A stretch of DNA of 64,000 nucleotides from an uncultured Eubacterium sp. (lineage in GTDB: Bacteria; Bacillota; Clostridia; Lachnospirales; Lachnospiraceae), in contig CAMUHY010000003.1 of NCBI GenBank assembly GCA_947088865.1, positions 124,001 through 188,000 of the forward strand. Direction: 5' to 3'. Positions 26,742 to 35,765 of this stretch are shown here, piece after piece. Position 1 is the first letter of the stretch; each line of letters opens with the position of its first letter. The notes under the pieces are model-generated. The model had not been told where the DNA came from and ran no database searches. It worked only from the letters and a program-made list of their open reading frames with translations. The position numbers were made by a program, and so were the translations under genes.

Positions 26742-28028
26742 TTAATCCTTAATAATTTCTGTTATTCTAACGCCAAAACTTTCCTCAATGACTACAACTT
26801 CACCTTTTGCAACATACTTACCATTGACAAGCACATCAATTGCTTCACCAGCAATTTTATTTAACTCAACAATCGTACCTGGTGCAAATTCAAGAATATC
26901 TTTAATAGATTTGCTTGTTCTTCCAAGTTCCACAGTTACCTCTAATGGTACATCCATAATCAAATCAATATTTTCTCTCTTTGACATACCACCCACATCA
27001 CCAACAAATGGCTGAAAAGAGGCTTGAGAAACATTGATATCTTGTTGTGGCGGATAACCATATGGCATACCTTGCATTGGCATTCCCTGTTGCGGATAGC
27101 CGTATGGCATACCCTGACCTGCTGGCATTCCCTGTTGTGGATAGCCGTATGGCATACCTTGCATTGGCATTCCCTGTTGTGGATAACCGTATGGCATACC
27201 TTGCCCTGCTGACATATCCATTCCTGGCATACCCTGACCTGCTGGCATTCCCTGCATTGGAGGTGTAGCTGGAGCTGGCTCCGGAGCTGGTGTAGGACTT
27301 GATGCTGGTTCTGGAGCGCTTTCTGGCTCTGATGAATCGATTGTAAACAACTGCAACAACTCTTTTGCAAACTCAATCGGATATAACTGCATAATCTCAC
27401 TATTGATTAGCTCTCCTATCTCCATCTTAAAAGCAACCATTACAAATTGCCCTAAAAGAAATTCTGGAAGATTATCCAATTCTGTACTATATGTATCTAT
27501 AATATTTGCTATTGGAGGACTGATATCAATCTTTCGATTAAACATAGATGACATTGACGTTGCAGCGGAACCCATCATTTGATTCATCGCCTCACCAATG
27601 GCACTAAGATGCAGCTCTGTCAAATCTTCATCGTCTTCAACTTGCCCAGAACCTCCCATCATAAGGTCTGTAATGATTCGTACATCATGTTCTTTAAGAA
27701 TCAATACATTATTGCCATCAATTCCTTCTCTATATGAAATTTGCATCATAACACAAGGTCTGTCATACTTTGTTGATAAATCATCCCAAGTAGCAACACT
27801 AACAGATGGTGTCGTTATATTTACTTTTTGGTTAAGCAATGAACTTAAAGTAGTAGCTGCCGTTCCCATACTTATATTGGATATTTCACCAACAGCATCC
27901 TTTTCAAATTCTTCTAACACAAAGCCTGTATTGTCACCTTCTGACGATGTCATATCTGAATCTTCTCCACCTGTATCTACCCCATTAAGCAATGCATTTA
28001 TTTCATCTTGTGACAACATGCCATCCAT
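26742..28028 (-). CDS. fliY: flagellar switch protein FliY (CheC-like plus FliN domain)
   Basis: 428 aa. It begins MDGMLSQDEINALLNG, a CheY-P binding motif. A CheC/FliM-like middle follows with two E-x3-N type phosphatase sites, FEKDAVGEISNISMGTAATT (~37-56) and LSAIGEAMNQMMGSAA (~143-158). A repetitive linker of G-M-P-Y-G-Y-P-Q-Q units (~255-330) comes next, then a FliN domain (DVPLEVTVELGRTSKSIKDI and PGTIVELNKIAGEAIDVLVN). It is part of the C-ring and removes phosphate from CheY. AGGAG lies about 11 nt before the chosen ATG. Confidence 0.94.
   Translation of the reverse strand: MDGMLSQDEINALLNGVDTGGEDSDMTSSEGDNTGFVLEEFEKDAVGEISNISMGTAATTLSSLLNQKVNITTPSVSVATWDDLSTKYDRPCVMMQISYREGIDGNNVLILKEHDVRIITDLMMGGSGQVEDDEDLTELHLSAIGEAMNQMMGSAATSMSSMFNRKIDISPPIANIIDTYSTELDNLPEFLLGQFVMVAFKMEIGELINSEIMQLYPIEFAKELLQLFTIDSSEPESAPEPASSPTPAPEPAPATPPMQGMPAGQGMPGMDMSAGQGMPYGYPQQGMPMQGMPYGYPQQGMPAGQGMPYGYPQQGMPMQGMPYGYPPQQDINVSQASFQPFVGDVGGMSKRENIDLIMDVPLEVTVELGRTSKSIKDILEFAPGTIVELNKIAGEAIDVLVNGKYVAKGEVVVIEESFGVRITEIIKD
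27045..27265 (-). repeat. repetitive linker coding region in fliY
   Basis: Tandem imperfect DNA repeats encode four GMPYGYP units with QQGMPMQ or QQGMPAGQ between them, plus related GMPAGQGMPGMDM units. Copies are nearly identical at DNA level, so copy number may vary between strains. Confidence 0.8.
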
Positions 28029-28030
28029 CA

Positions 28031-29011
28031 CTAATCACTCTCCTCTCTAATTACTTCAGTAATTCTTACTGCATATTTGTCGTCGTAATATCCAGGCAAT
28101 GCCATAAATTTCTTAATATTGCCTACATATACTTCTAATTCCTCATCCACATTCCTATTGATTCTAATAACATCTCCAACTTGAAGATTTCCAAAATCAG
28201 CAACGCTTATCGTACTTGTACCTAAAACTGTTTTAACAGGAATCTTTGCCCTGCTAATAATTGTCTCAATAGTATCTTCGTATGAGGTTCCATCTTTTTC
28301 TTTCATACTTGAGAACCAATATTTTGTATTTAATTTATCAATAATTGGCTCTAATGTATCAAAAGGAAGACAAATATTCATAAGTCCCTCAACATCTCCA
28401 ATTTTAATGTTAAGAGTGATAATTGCAATTGTTTCACTTGGTGATATAATCTGTGCAAACTGGGAATTTGTCTCAATTCGTTCAATTCTTGGAGATATCT
28501 TAATAACGCTCTCCCAAGGCTCTTGAAGCAAATTGACACATATTGCAAAGATTCGTTCTAATATTGTCAACTCAATCTCAGAATACTCTCTTTGCTTATC
28601 CATTGAAGCACCTGGACCCCCAAGTAATCTGTCAATAATAGAATATCCAAGGTTGGATGCCATCTCCATTATACAATTGCCCACTAATGGATTCATACTG
28701 ATAACGCCCAACAACACAGGATTTGATAACGCATTAGAAAACTCTGAATAAATAACAACCTCTGAGTTTACAACATCAACACTTACTGATTTACGTAAAT
28801 ATGCTGGGAGATTTGTCGCAAGTAAACGTGCAAAATGTTCAAAAATTATCTCTAGTGTTCTTAAATGTTCTTTGGAAAATTTAGCTGGTCTGGCAAAGTC
28901 ATAATTTTTAACCTGCTTTTCATCTGATTTTGCTTCATCAATATCCAATTCACCTGTACTCAATGCTTTAAGCAGATTATCAATCTCGCTTTGCGACAAA
29001 ACATCGCTCAT
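28031..29011 (-). CDS. fliM: flagellar motor switch protein FliM
   Basis: 326 aa. The N-terminal CheY-P binding motif is VLSQSEIDNLLKALSTGEL. The middle CheC-like domain carries KNYDFARPAKFSKEHLRTLE and GGPGASMDKQREYSEIELTI. The C-terminal FliN-like domain includes VGDVIRINRNVDEELEVYVG. It forms most of the C-ring with FliG and FliY. The start at 29011 has GGAGG 8 nt upstream. Confidence 0.96.
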   Translation of the reverse strand: MSDVLSQSEIDNLLKALSTGELDIDEAKSDEKQVKNYDFARPAKFSKEHLRTLEIIFEHFARLLATNLPAYLRKSVSVDVVNSEVVIYSEFSNALSNPVLLGVISMNPLVGNCIMEMASNLGYSIIDRLLGGPGASMDKQREYSEIELTILERIFAICVNLLQEPWESVIKISPRIERIETNSQFAQIISPSETIAIITLNIKIGDVEGLMNICLPFDTLEPIIDKLNTKYWFSSMKEKDGTSYEDTIETIISRAKIPVKTVLGTSTISVADFGNLQVGDVIRINRNVDEELEVYVGNIKKFMALPGYYDDKYAVRITEVIREESD

Positions 29012-29071
29012 CTTCCTCACCTCCTCGTAGTTCTAATGTTACATCAAAATGATAATCAAAATATGTTGTTA

Positions 29072-29599
29072 TCATCCCATTGTGATTTCTGATACGATAA
29101 CAGAACATATTGCCTCTGTCTCAAATTGATCCTGAAGAGCTATAAGAAGATTTTGCTCTATCTGTGTTTTGTTCGCTGAAATTGATTCATAGCTGTATTT
29201 GAGAGCTTCCGTTGTAATCTGGCTTACTATAAGCTTCATACCATTATTAATACTAGCAGATTTTGTTTCATAATCCTTCGCTTTTTTGTTGAGTCCCAAT
29301 GTTACTTTTAATATAACATGACGTGCTTTCCCTCCGTCTGAATATGAAACAATAATACTATTAGAATCTCCACTCATCGCATCAATATATTGTATATCAT
29401 CAACAGCAATGCTGTCTGAACCTTGTACGTTAGATGATAATACACCACCTGCATCCAAATCAATAATCTGTGCTACTTTTGATATAAGATTATTTGTTTT
29501 TGTGTTTGTAGATACCAATGAAAATGTCAGTACAACCGTTAAAACCAAATTAATTAACACAAGTGCTAATGTTATAATATTCAACATACTCTTCTTCAT
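29072..29599 (-). CDS. fliL: flagellar basal body-associated protein FliL
   Basis: 175 aa. One membrane segment (~6-27, NIITLALVLINLVLTVVLTF) and an extracytoplasmic domain, with the conserved late region IVSQITTEALKYSYESISAN. FliL sits around the stator and supports torque. The start at 29599 has GGAG 11 nt upstream. Divergent in the middle, but the position between motB and fliM fits. Confidence 0.87.
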   Translation of the reverse strand: MKKSMLNIITLALVLINLVLTVVLTFSLVSTNTKTNNLISKVAQIIDLDAGGVLSSNVQGSDSIAVDDIQYIDAMSGDSNSIIVSYSDGGKARHVILKVTLGLNKKAKDYETKSASINNGMKLIVSQITTEALKYSYESISANKTQIEQNLLIALQDQFETEAICSVIVSEITMG

Positions 29600-29616
29600 G
29601 ACTTTTCCCACTCCTA

Positions 29617-30432
29617 TTATTTATTATTCTGGCTGTATAATGAATTATATATCTTTATCTCTACTCGTCTATTCTGCGCTCTTCCCTCTGGCGTATCATT
29701 AGTAGCAACAGGGACCGCTTCGCCTCTTCCTGACGATGATATTGTGGACTTATCAAAACCCTTTGTACTAACAAAATAATCAAAAACATTATATGCTCTA
29801 TGTAAAGACAACATCATGTTATTGGGATATAATGGCGTATTAATCGGAACATTATCGGTATGGCCTTCGATTAAAATTGTATTTCTTTCATACTGCCAAA
29901 TAGAATCAGCCACTCTATCCAATATTGAAATTGCTTCGTCTTTTACTTCTGCCTTTCCAGAATCAAAAAGAACGCCTCCGTTTAGATTTAAAAGAACATA
30001 CTCACTTGTAACGGTAAGTTCAACTTTATCAGCTATATTTTTATCATTTAACTGCTGTTCAATCTGTTCTCCCATCTTTTCTGATTCAGCAAGACCTTCC
30101 TTTTTTAAAGTCTCATAAGCATCATCAATTTCCTCTGAAGTATCACCATGTGTATTTAATCCAACATTATTATAATATTCACTAAGAGCATTTAGTTGAC
30201 TTGCACCGCTGCTAATTAATACCCCTTGGTCTATCAATGCTGAACCGCCTTGTGGCATAACACTGAATGTAGAAGCCAATGAAGCAGCTATCTGTTGAAA
30301 TTTCTCAGCATCAACCGTTGACATAGAGAATAATAAAACGAAGAAACACAATAACAAATTCATCAAATCACTAAAAGTTGCCATCCAGGCTGGCGACCCA
30401 GCCGGCGCATCCTCTTGCCTTTTCTTTGCCAT
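29617..30432 (-). CDS. motB: stator protein MotB
   Basis: 271 aa. The single membrane segment contains the ion-binding Asp in WMATFSDLMNLLLCFFVLLF (~16-35). The C-terminal OmpA-like peptidoglycan-binding domain carries ILIEGHTDNVPINTPLYPNN and SSGRGEAVPVATNDTPEGRA then QNRRVEI. It anchors the stator to the wall. It overlaps the motA stop. Confidence 0.96.
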   Translation of the reverse strand: MAKKRQEDAPAGSPAWMATFSDLMNLLLCFFVLLFSMSTVDAEKFQQIAASLASTFSVMPQGGSALIDQGVLISSGASQLNALSEYYNNVGLNTHGDTSEEIDDAYETLKKEGLAESEKMGEQIEQQLNDKNIADKVELTVTSEYVLLNLNGGVLFDSGKAEVKDEAISILDRVADSIWQYERNTILIEGHTDNVPINTPLYPNNMMLSLHRAYNVFDYFVSTKGFDKSTISSSGRGEAVPVATNDTPEGRAQNRRVEIKIYNSLYSQNNK

Positions 30433-31223
30433 CAGCCTTCACCTTCTTCCGTTGAAACCGCCTGTCGAACAGTAGGAGATAAGAACGATTTTAATTTTTC
30501 CTCAATTACTCGTGGGTTTTCACCAGCTTGAATTGAAAGAAGTCCCTCAATTACGATTTCTTTCATCTGATATTCTTTGCCATTAATATTTTTCATCTTA
30601 TTTGAGATAGGTGTTGCCAGCCAGTTCGCAATCAACGAACCATACAATGTAGTAAGCAAGGCAACCGCCATATTCGGTCCAATGGTAGCCACATCATCCA
30701 GCTTTTTCAACATATTAACAAGACCTACCAGCGTACCAATCATACCCCACGCAGGACCAAATGCTGCCCATGTATCAAAAAATCCTGCACTGCTTTTATG
30801 ACGCTCATCCATATTGACAAGTTCTGTCTCAAGAATACCTCTTACAAGCTCTGGTTCTGTACCATCGACAATAAGAAGAATACCTTTTTTCATAAATTCA
30901 TCTTCAAGATTACTTGCAACCTCTTCCAAAGCAAGCAAACCTTCTTTACGAGCCACATTAGATAAATCGATTATCTGTTTAATTACAGCTCCATGGTCTA
31001 ATTTAGGGTCTTTAAACGCAATCCCCATACTCTTGAATCCACCAATAAATTCTGCCATCGTATAAGATGTCATCAAACTTGCGAGCGAACCACCAATCGT
31101 AATAATAATTGAGGGATAATCAATAAAGCTCCCTGTTATGGCAGATACACCACCACTGGAAATAATACCAAAAATAACCATTGCAAATCCGACAACTATA
31201 CCTATGAGTGTAGCAATATCCAC
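30432..31223 (-). CDS. motA: stator protein MotA
   Basis: 263 aa with four membrane segments: ~5-25, ~32-52, ~150-172 and ~180-202. The conserved loop WAAFGPAWGMIGTLVGLVNM and PNMAVALLTTLYGSLIANWL mark the MotA family. The cytoplasmic loop between the second and third segments contacts FliG. With motB it forms the proton or sodium channel. Confidence 0.96.
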   Translation of the reverse strand: MDIATLIGIVVGFAMVIFGIISSGGVSAITGSFIDYPSIIITIGGSLASLMTSYTMAEFIGGFKSMGIAFKDPKLDHGAVIKQIIDLSNVARKEGLLALEEVASNLEDEFMKKGILLIVDGTEPELVRGILETELVNMDERHKSSAGFFDTWAAFGPAWGMIGTLVGLVNMLKKLDDVATIGPNMAVALLTTLYGSLIANWLATPISNKMKNINGKEYQMKEIVIEGLLSIQAGENPRVIEEKLKSFLSPTVRQAVSTEEGEG

Positions 31224-31225
31224 TT

Positions 31226-31438
31226 TTAAACACCTTCCGTTTCCTTATATATCGTTCCTGAAAAGACCCTATGTTTATAATCCACAACCTTATCAATAAT
31301 TTCATCGGAAGACTCTTTTACTATGTACTTTGAACCTGTCGTAAGGGTAATAACCGTATCCGGAGTTTCCTCAATAGTTTGAATTATATCAGCATTAACC
31401 ACTAACATTGAGCCATTAAGCCTTGTAACATTAATCAT
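31226..31438 (-). CDS. flbD: flagellar FlbD family protein
   Basis: 70 aa, MINVTRLNGSMLVVNADIIQ, then TIEETPDTVITLTTGSKYIV and KESSDEIIDKVVDYK. The pattern of a conserved R-L-N-G start, P-D-T-x-I-x-L and K-Y-x-V is typical of the short FlbD proteins found before motA in Firmicutes. The start at 31438 has GGAG 6 nt upstream; a 24-residue upstream extension has no site. It is the first gene after the terminator at 31544-31595; a TATAAT lies about 16 nt before its start. Confidence 0.9.
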   Translation of the reverse strand: MINVTRLNGSMLVVNADIIQTIEETPDTVITLTTGSKYIVKESSDEIIDKVVDYKHRVFSGTIYKETEGV

Positions 31439-31543
31439 AATTATCTCCATACCATTATACTGTAAAATAAATAATAAAAAGTGTATTAAAACTTTATTAA
31501 AAATCATTTAACAATATCAATGAATCCAAACACAAACAATTAC

Positions 31544-31595
31544 AAAAAACTACAAGAGCACGGAACATAAGTTTTACCATATCCATGCCCTTGTA
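31544..31595 (-). terminator. intrinsic terminator inside the flagellar locus
   Basis: On the minus strand a 14-pair stem (TACAAGGGCATGGA with TTCCGTGCTCTTGTA, two G-T pairs) is followed by G and six T. It starts about 40 nt after the flgE stop, dividing flgB-flgE from flbD and later genes. Confidence 0.8.
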
Positions 31596-31637
31596 CTATT
31601 TTACACCATTCAATCTAACTAATCAAGAAAAATATCA

Positions 31638-32972
31638 TCAACGTTTCAAATTTATAAGTTCTTCTAATAACGAATCTGATACTGTGATAATTCTTGAGTT
31701 TGCCTGGTATCCTCTCTGTGTTGTAATCATCGTAGTAAACTGGTCTGCCAAATCTACATTTGACATTTCAAGATATCCAGAAACTACCTTTCCACCGGTC
31801 TCTGATATGTCTTTACCAATACCATCAAAAGAGCCTGAGTTCAATGTTGCTGCGTATAAGTTTTCACCCACCTTTTCAAGACCTGTTGGGTTTGCAAATG
31901 TTGTAACAGCAATCTGACCAATAATTTTTGTATCGCCATTACTATAACTTGCAACGACTTCACCAGCTTCATCAATACCAACCGCCGTCATGGTTCCTAC
32001 TGCTTTACCTGCACCGACAACATTACCTGTCAATTCGTCAACTCGACCCTTGCTATACTTAATGTCAGTAGCACTTGCATACATAGTAACACCTGATGCA
32101 TCCAGACTGACAATTGAAGACTGAGCGCCTCCTGTACCAATATTTTCCAAGTCACCCGTAGAATCTCCATCATAGATAAATGATAAATCCAAATTGGCAT
32201 TACTCATAGCAGAAGCACCCGAATTTTTATCAAATAATAAACGTGGTGATGCTGCTGTATCTAATATAATATTGGTACTCTCACCATTCTTTGTAACCGT
32301 TCCTTCTGATATAGAATATTCTACATTTTGACCATTAACTCCCTCATATTTCAATGTAAGAGAAGCTTGATACTCATTACCCAATGAATCAAAAAAGTTT
32401 ACTGTAAATACACTGCTTTCTGTTGTTCTTGCATCAACATTACCTGTTATTGTGACATCTGTTGTCTTTGCAGGAGGCGTAAACATATATTCTGGACTCA
32501 TTACATACAATGGCTGAACCTTATCTTTTACAATATTGCCATTCTCGTCTGCTTTCCAGCCCATTACATTGGCACCGCCCTGTGTAACAAGCGCACCACT
32601 CAAATCGGGCTTAAAATCACCAGACCTTGTAAAGTATGTATTACCAGCGCTGCTTACTACAAAAAATGCATCACCAGATATACATAAATCCCAAGGATTA
32701 TCTGTACGCTCATTAGAGCCTTGTGTCATTGCTGTTGAGATTGCTCCCACAGAAGAACCAAGACCTATCTGTTTAGGGTTTACACCACCTTTGCCGCTCT
32801 CGGCATTTGGTCCTGTTGCTGTTTGTGTTGTTTGATAGTATACATCCTTAAATGTTACTGCTTGAGACTTATAAGCTACTGTGTTAACATTGGCAATATT
32901 ATTACCAATTACATCCATTCTCGTCTGATGTGTCTTAATTCCTGACACAGCAGAGAACAATGCTCTCATCAT
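31638..32972 (-). CDS. flgE: flagellar hook protein FlgE
   Basis: 444 aa. N-terminus MMRALFSAVSGIKTHQTRMD and IGNNIANVNTVAYKSQAVTF; C-terminus SNVDLADQFTTMITTQRGYQ and ANSRIITVSDSLLEELINLK. Both ends are the coiled-coil regions shared by rod/hook proteins; the ~300-residue middle forms the outer hook domains. GGAGG lies 9 nt before the ATG pair. It follows flgD and the TIGR02530 gene. Confidence 0.95.
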   Translation of the reverse strand: MMRALFSAVSGIKTHQTRMDVIGNNIANVNTVAYKSQAVTFKDVYYQTTQTATGPNAESGKGGVNPKQIGLGSSVGAISTAMTQGSNERTDNPWDLCISGDAFFVVSSAGNTYFTRSGDFKPDLSGALVTQGGANVMGWKADENGNIVKDKVQPLYVMSPEYMFTPPAKTTDVTITGNVDARTTESSVFTVNFFDSLGNEYQASLTLKYEGVNGQNVEYSISEGTVTKNGESTNIILDTAASPRLLFDKNSGASAMSNANLDLSFIYDGDSTGDLENIGTGGAQSSIVSLDASGVTMYASATDIKYSKGRVDELTGNVVGAGKAVGTMTAVGIDEAGEVVASYSNGDTKIIGQIAVTTFANPTGLEKVGENLYAATLNSGSFDGIGKDISETGGKVVSGYLEMSNVDLADQFTTMITTQRGYQANSRIITVSDSLLEELINLKR

Positions 32973-33069
32973 AATATTGTTCCTCCTTAATAATAAATAA
33001 ATGATGATATGATGAGTGCTGTCTTATCCCGTCAGGCATTCAGGGATAATTAACCTCCATAAGGTCCGG

Positions 33070-33495
33070 TTAAATAATAACAGCCCCATCAATATTCGTA
33101 TAAATATTTTCATCGTTAGCTGCCTGACTCATCGCTGTAACAACAATTTTATTTTCTGTATTTACAATAAATGCCAAGTCATCTAACAATACCAGTGATT
33201 CCTTAATTCCTTTTAAGCTGGCTTTTTGCGCTCCTTCATTTAGTCGAGAAATCTGTTCATCAGTAAGTTGAATATCCCTTTGCCTTAGCCTTGTGTCAGC
33301 ATGTTTTGAAAACTTTACTAATGCCTGTGCTTCTCTTTCACCTACTGCTTCAGTAATACTTTTTTTCTGTTGAAATATCTCTTGAAATGAAGCATTAGAA
33401 ATATTCTTATTTTTACCTGCTGCATTGCCTTTTTTAATTGAACTCGTTGCCTGCTGTATAGAAGTAAAACCACCTGTTACGATATGATTCATCAT
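33070..33495 (-). CDS. TIGR02530 family flagellar operon protein
   Basis: 141 aa. The conserved part reads LVKFSKHADTRLRQRDIQLT, then RLNEGAQKASLKGIKESLVL and FIVNTENKIVVTAMSQAA. This small protein is found between flgD and flgE in many Firmicutes; its function is unknown and a role in hook assembly is inferred from position. An AGGAGG-like site precedes the ATG. Confidence 0.85.
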   Translation of the reverse strand: MMNHIVTGGFTSIQQATSSIKKGNAAGKNKNISNASFQEIFQQKKSITEAVGEREAQALVKFSKHADTRLRQRDIQLTDEQISRLNEGAQKASLKGIKESLVLLDDLAFIVNTENKIVVTAMSQAANDENIYTNIDGAVII

Positions 33496-33573
33496 AACCT
33501 CCTATTCCTATGCCATAAGTATTACATAAAGCATACATATATATCTAAAATATTAGCACACTATAAAAATCAA

Positions 33574-34083
33574 TTACTTCTCAGGCTCTTTAGAATCTTC
33601 TGGCTTCTCAGGTTCTTCCGGTTTTCCTGGTTTTGTAGGGTCTTTTGAAATAGATTCAAAATAGTCTGTGTCAAGCACTGTATCCAAATCAGCAATATCA
33701 TAAAGCTTTTTATTGATTCCAAGATAAATCTTACCTTCAATATTTTCCCAATAATCAACTTTTCCTGATATCATATTTTCACCATTAACATCCGTTTTCA
33801 TAATAACAGTCTTTCCAATAAGCTCAGATGCCATCTGCTGCTCTGTTTTATTAAGCATACTCTTTGTTGCCTCAACCTGCGAAAATGTAGCCATCTGCGC
33901 AATATACTGTGTATTATCTGTTGGTTCCAATGGGTCTTGATACTGCATCTGTGCAACCATAAGTGCAAGGAAATCATTAATATCTAATGTATTTTTTCCC
34001 TTTTCCTCTTTCTTTGTTGAACTTATGCCTGAGTTTGTGTTATCTGTATCAAATTTTCCATTTATAATATTTTGATAAACCAT
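33574..34083 (-). CDS. flgD: hook assembly scaffold protein FlgD
   Basis: 169 aa. The N-terminal core LDINDFLALMVAQMQYQDPL and EPTDNTQYIAQMATFSQVEA is the FlgD hallmark. The C-terminal domain is short, and the last ~20 residues are a repetitive Lys/Pro/Glu tail (GKPEEPEKPEDSKEPEK). FlgD caps the growing hook and is then lost. It lies between fliK and the TIGR02530 gene. Confidence 0.94.
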   Translation of the reverse strand: MVYQNIINGKFDTDNTNSGISSTKKEEKGKNTLDINDFLALMVAQMQYQDPLEPTDNTQYIAQMATFSQVEATKSMLNKTEQQMASELIGKTVIMKTDVNGENMISGKVDYWENIEGKIYLGINKKLYDIADLDTVLDTDYFESISKDPTKPGKPEEPEKPEDSKEPEK

Positions 34084-34110
34084 ATAAACTCCTTTCTGCG
34101 TCTTAATTTC

Positions 34111-35571
34111 CTATGCTGAAAATTCCACGCTGCTATTTTCACTTATTGTTGTTGTTTCTTTTTGAACTTCTGTCACTTCCTCATCATCTGAGAAATTTAA
34201 AGAAACATGTTGTTTCTTTGTGCCATTCGTCTGTTGCTGCGGATTATTTCCATTGAAATTATCCTGATTATGAAAAGCATTATTTTGCACAGTAACTTCT
34301 ACTGCCTCAACTTTAAGCCCTTGATTGGACATATTTTCCTTTAAAACATTTAACTGTCCCTCTAAGGCTTTTTTAACCTGCTCATTTTCAGCTACCAGCT
34401 TTGCAGTGACAACACCTTCACGAACTGAAACAAGAAGATTTACTTTTCCTAAATTCTCAGGATTCAATGCAATTTCCATGCTCTTAAGCTGACCTGTGAC
34501 ATTAAGCTTAATTGAATCCACTACCTGTCTTACAATATCAACAGGCTTAACATCAAATTCATTTGCAAATGCTGCCTCAAATGTCTTGGCAAGCTGAGAT
34601 GCCACATTGATATTTGAAGTCATATCTGGATTTATTTCGGTATTATTTCTGCCATTCTCAAATATATCCTGTTTACTATTGCCATTAGAATCATCTGCAA
34701 ACGCATTATTGTTCTTATTATTTAAAGAAGATGTTGTAACCTTCTCAGAAATAACTTGCTCTAAACTAGAACCATCCTTTGCTACATACTCTTCAGACTG
34801 CATTGGCGCTTCTTCTTGTAAACCAGACTGCTCCACATTCTTATGCAGCTCCCCTGCATGTTCTGCAACAACTTGATTTTGTGCAACAACATTATCTGTA
34901 TATGTTTGTGCAATACTCTTAAACTGCTCTTGACTAATACCATACTGTGAATCTGCTTCTGACATCACATCAGCAACAACTTGAATAATATCTTTTAACT
35001 TTAAAGACAACTCTGAATCTGTAATGACAGACATTGCATCTTGTTTACCTGATACTTGTGCAATCAAATTTGTTATATTATTAGGTTCAAGTAAATCTAC
35101 CGATGTCAATCCTAATTCAGACATTGCTTTTTGATATTCTTCATCGGATATGCCCAATATCTTCTTAATTGTCTCAACAACTTCAGACATCATCTTTTTA
35201 ACAGTTTCTTCATCGTCAATATCTTCCTCGTTATCACAAACTTCAGAATTTTCTTTATATTGAGTTGTTTCCTTTACTTGATTACTTTCTGATAAAGTAT
35301 CTGTTTTTGTTTTTTTATCCAAATTATCTGCACTTGATATTTTGTTAGAACTATCTTTCACATCATTTTTCACAAGCACATTGTCTATGGATGTCTTATT
35401 GCCCTTTATTGGTACAACACCCTTTATACCATTTGAAATTGGCAATAAATTGCTCATAGACTTTGCCATAATATCAGCAAACGCATTAGACTTATCGGTC
35501 TTTTTTGTGTCGGATACAGATTGAGTATTTGCATTTCGTCCAAACATCCCAGTAATCGCTGTATCTACCAT
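34111..35571 (-). CDS. fliK: flagellar hook-length control protein FliK
   Basis: 486 aa. The long N-terminal ~330 residues are polar and low-complexity (Ser/Asn/Asp/Lys-rich), as expected for the secreted ruler. The C-terminal Flg_hook domain is clear: LKSMEIALNPENLGKVNLLV, SVREGVVTAKLVAENEQVKK and VLKENMSNQGLKVEAVEVTV. It ends hook growth by contacting FlhB. AGGAGG precedes the ATG. Confidence 0.92.
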   Translation of the reverse strand: MVDTAITGMFGRNANTQSVSDTKKTDKSNAFADIMAKSMSNLLPISNGIKGVVPIKGNKTSIDNVLVKNDVKDSSNKISSADNLDKKTKTDTLSESNQVKETTQYKENSEVCDNEEDIDDEETVKKMMSEVVETIKKILGISDEEYQKAMSELGLTSVDLLEPNNITNLIAQVSGKQDAMSVITDSELSLKLKDIIQVVADVMSEADSQYGISQEQFKSIAQTYTDNVVAQNQVVAEHAGELHKNVEQSGLQEEAPMQSEEYVAKDGSSLEQVISEKVTTSSLNNKNNNAFADDSNGNSKQDIFENGRNNTEINPDMTSNINVASQLAKTFEAAFANEFDVKPVDIVRQVVDSIKLNVTGQLKSMEIALNPENLGKVNLLVSVREGVVTAKLVAENEQVKKALEGQLNVLKENMSNQGLKVEAVEVTVQNNAFHNQDNFNGNNPQQQTNGTKKQHVSLNFSDDEEVTEVQKETTTISENSSVEFSA

Positions 35572-35683
35572 ATCATACCTCCTTTCCTTATCACATAAGC
35601 ACCCTTACGTTAAAAATATTTATAATACATACTATTCTGCAAAATGTAAAAATTGTACAAGCAATTCTATAATATAACAAAAA

Positions 35684-35695
35684 TAGTATATACTA
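35684..35695. promoter_or_regulatory. perfect 12-bp palindrome upstream of fliK
   Basis: TAGTATATACTA lies in the 194-nt gap between the MotE-like gene and fliK. It could be a repressor or activator half-site pair, or an AT-rich coincidence. No bound factor is known. Confidence 0.25.
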
Positions 35696-35765
35696 CTCTA
35701 GTATTATTCGGAATAAATGCCTTATTTCTTTAGAGAAAAACCAAAAAATTTCAAACACTTTTCCT

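Noticed and set aside
27024-27268. Short plus-strand ORFs rich in Trp/His/Leu over fliY
   Set aside because: They are mirror products of the FliY repeat DNA.
35700-35750. Sigma-28-like promoter (TAAA ... CCGAATAA) before fliK
   Set aside because: Spacing is 17 rather than 15-16 and the -10 has an extra A; too poor to call.
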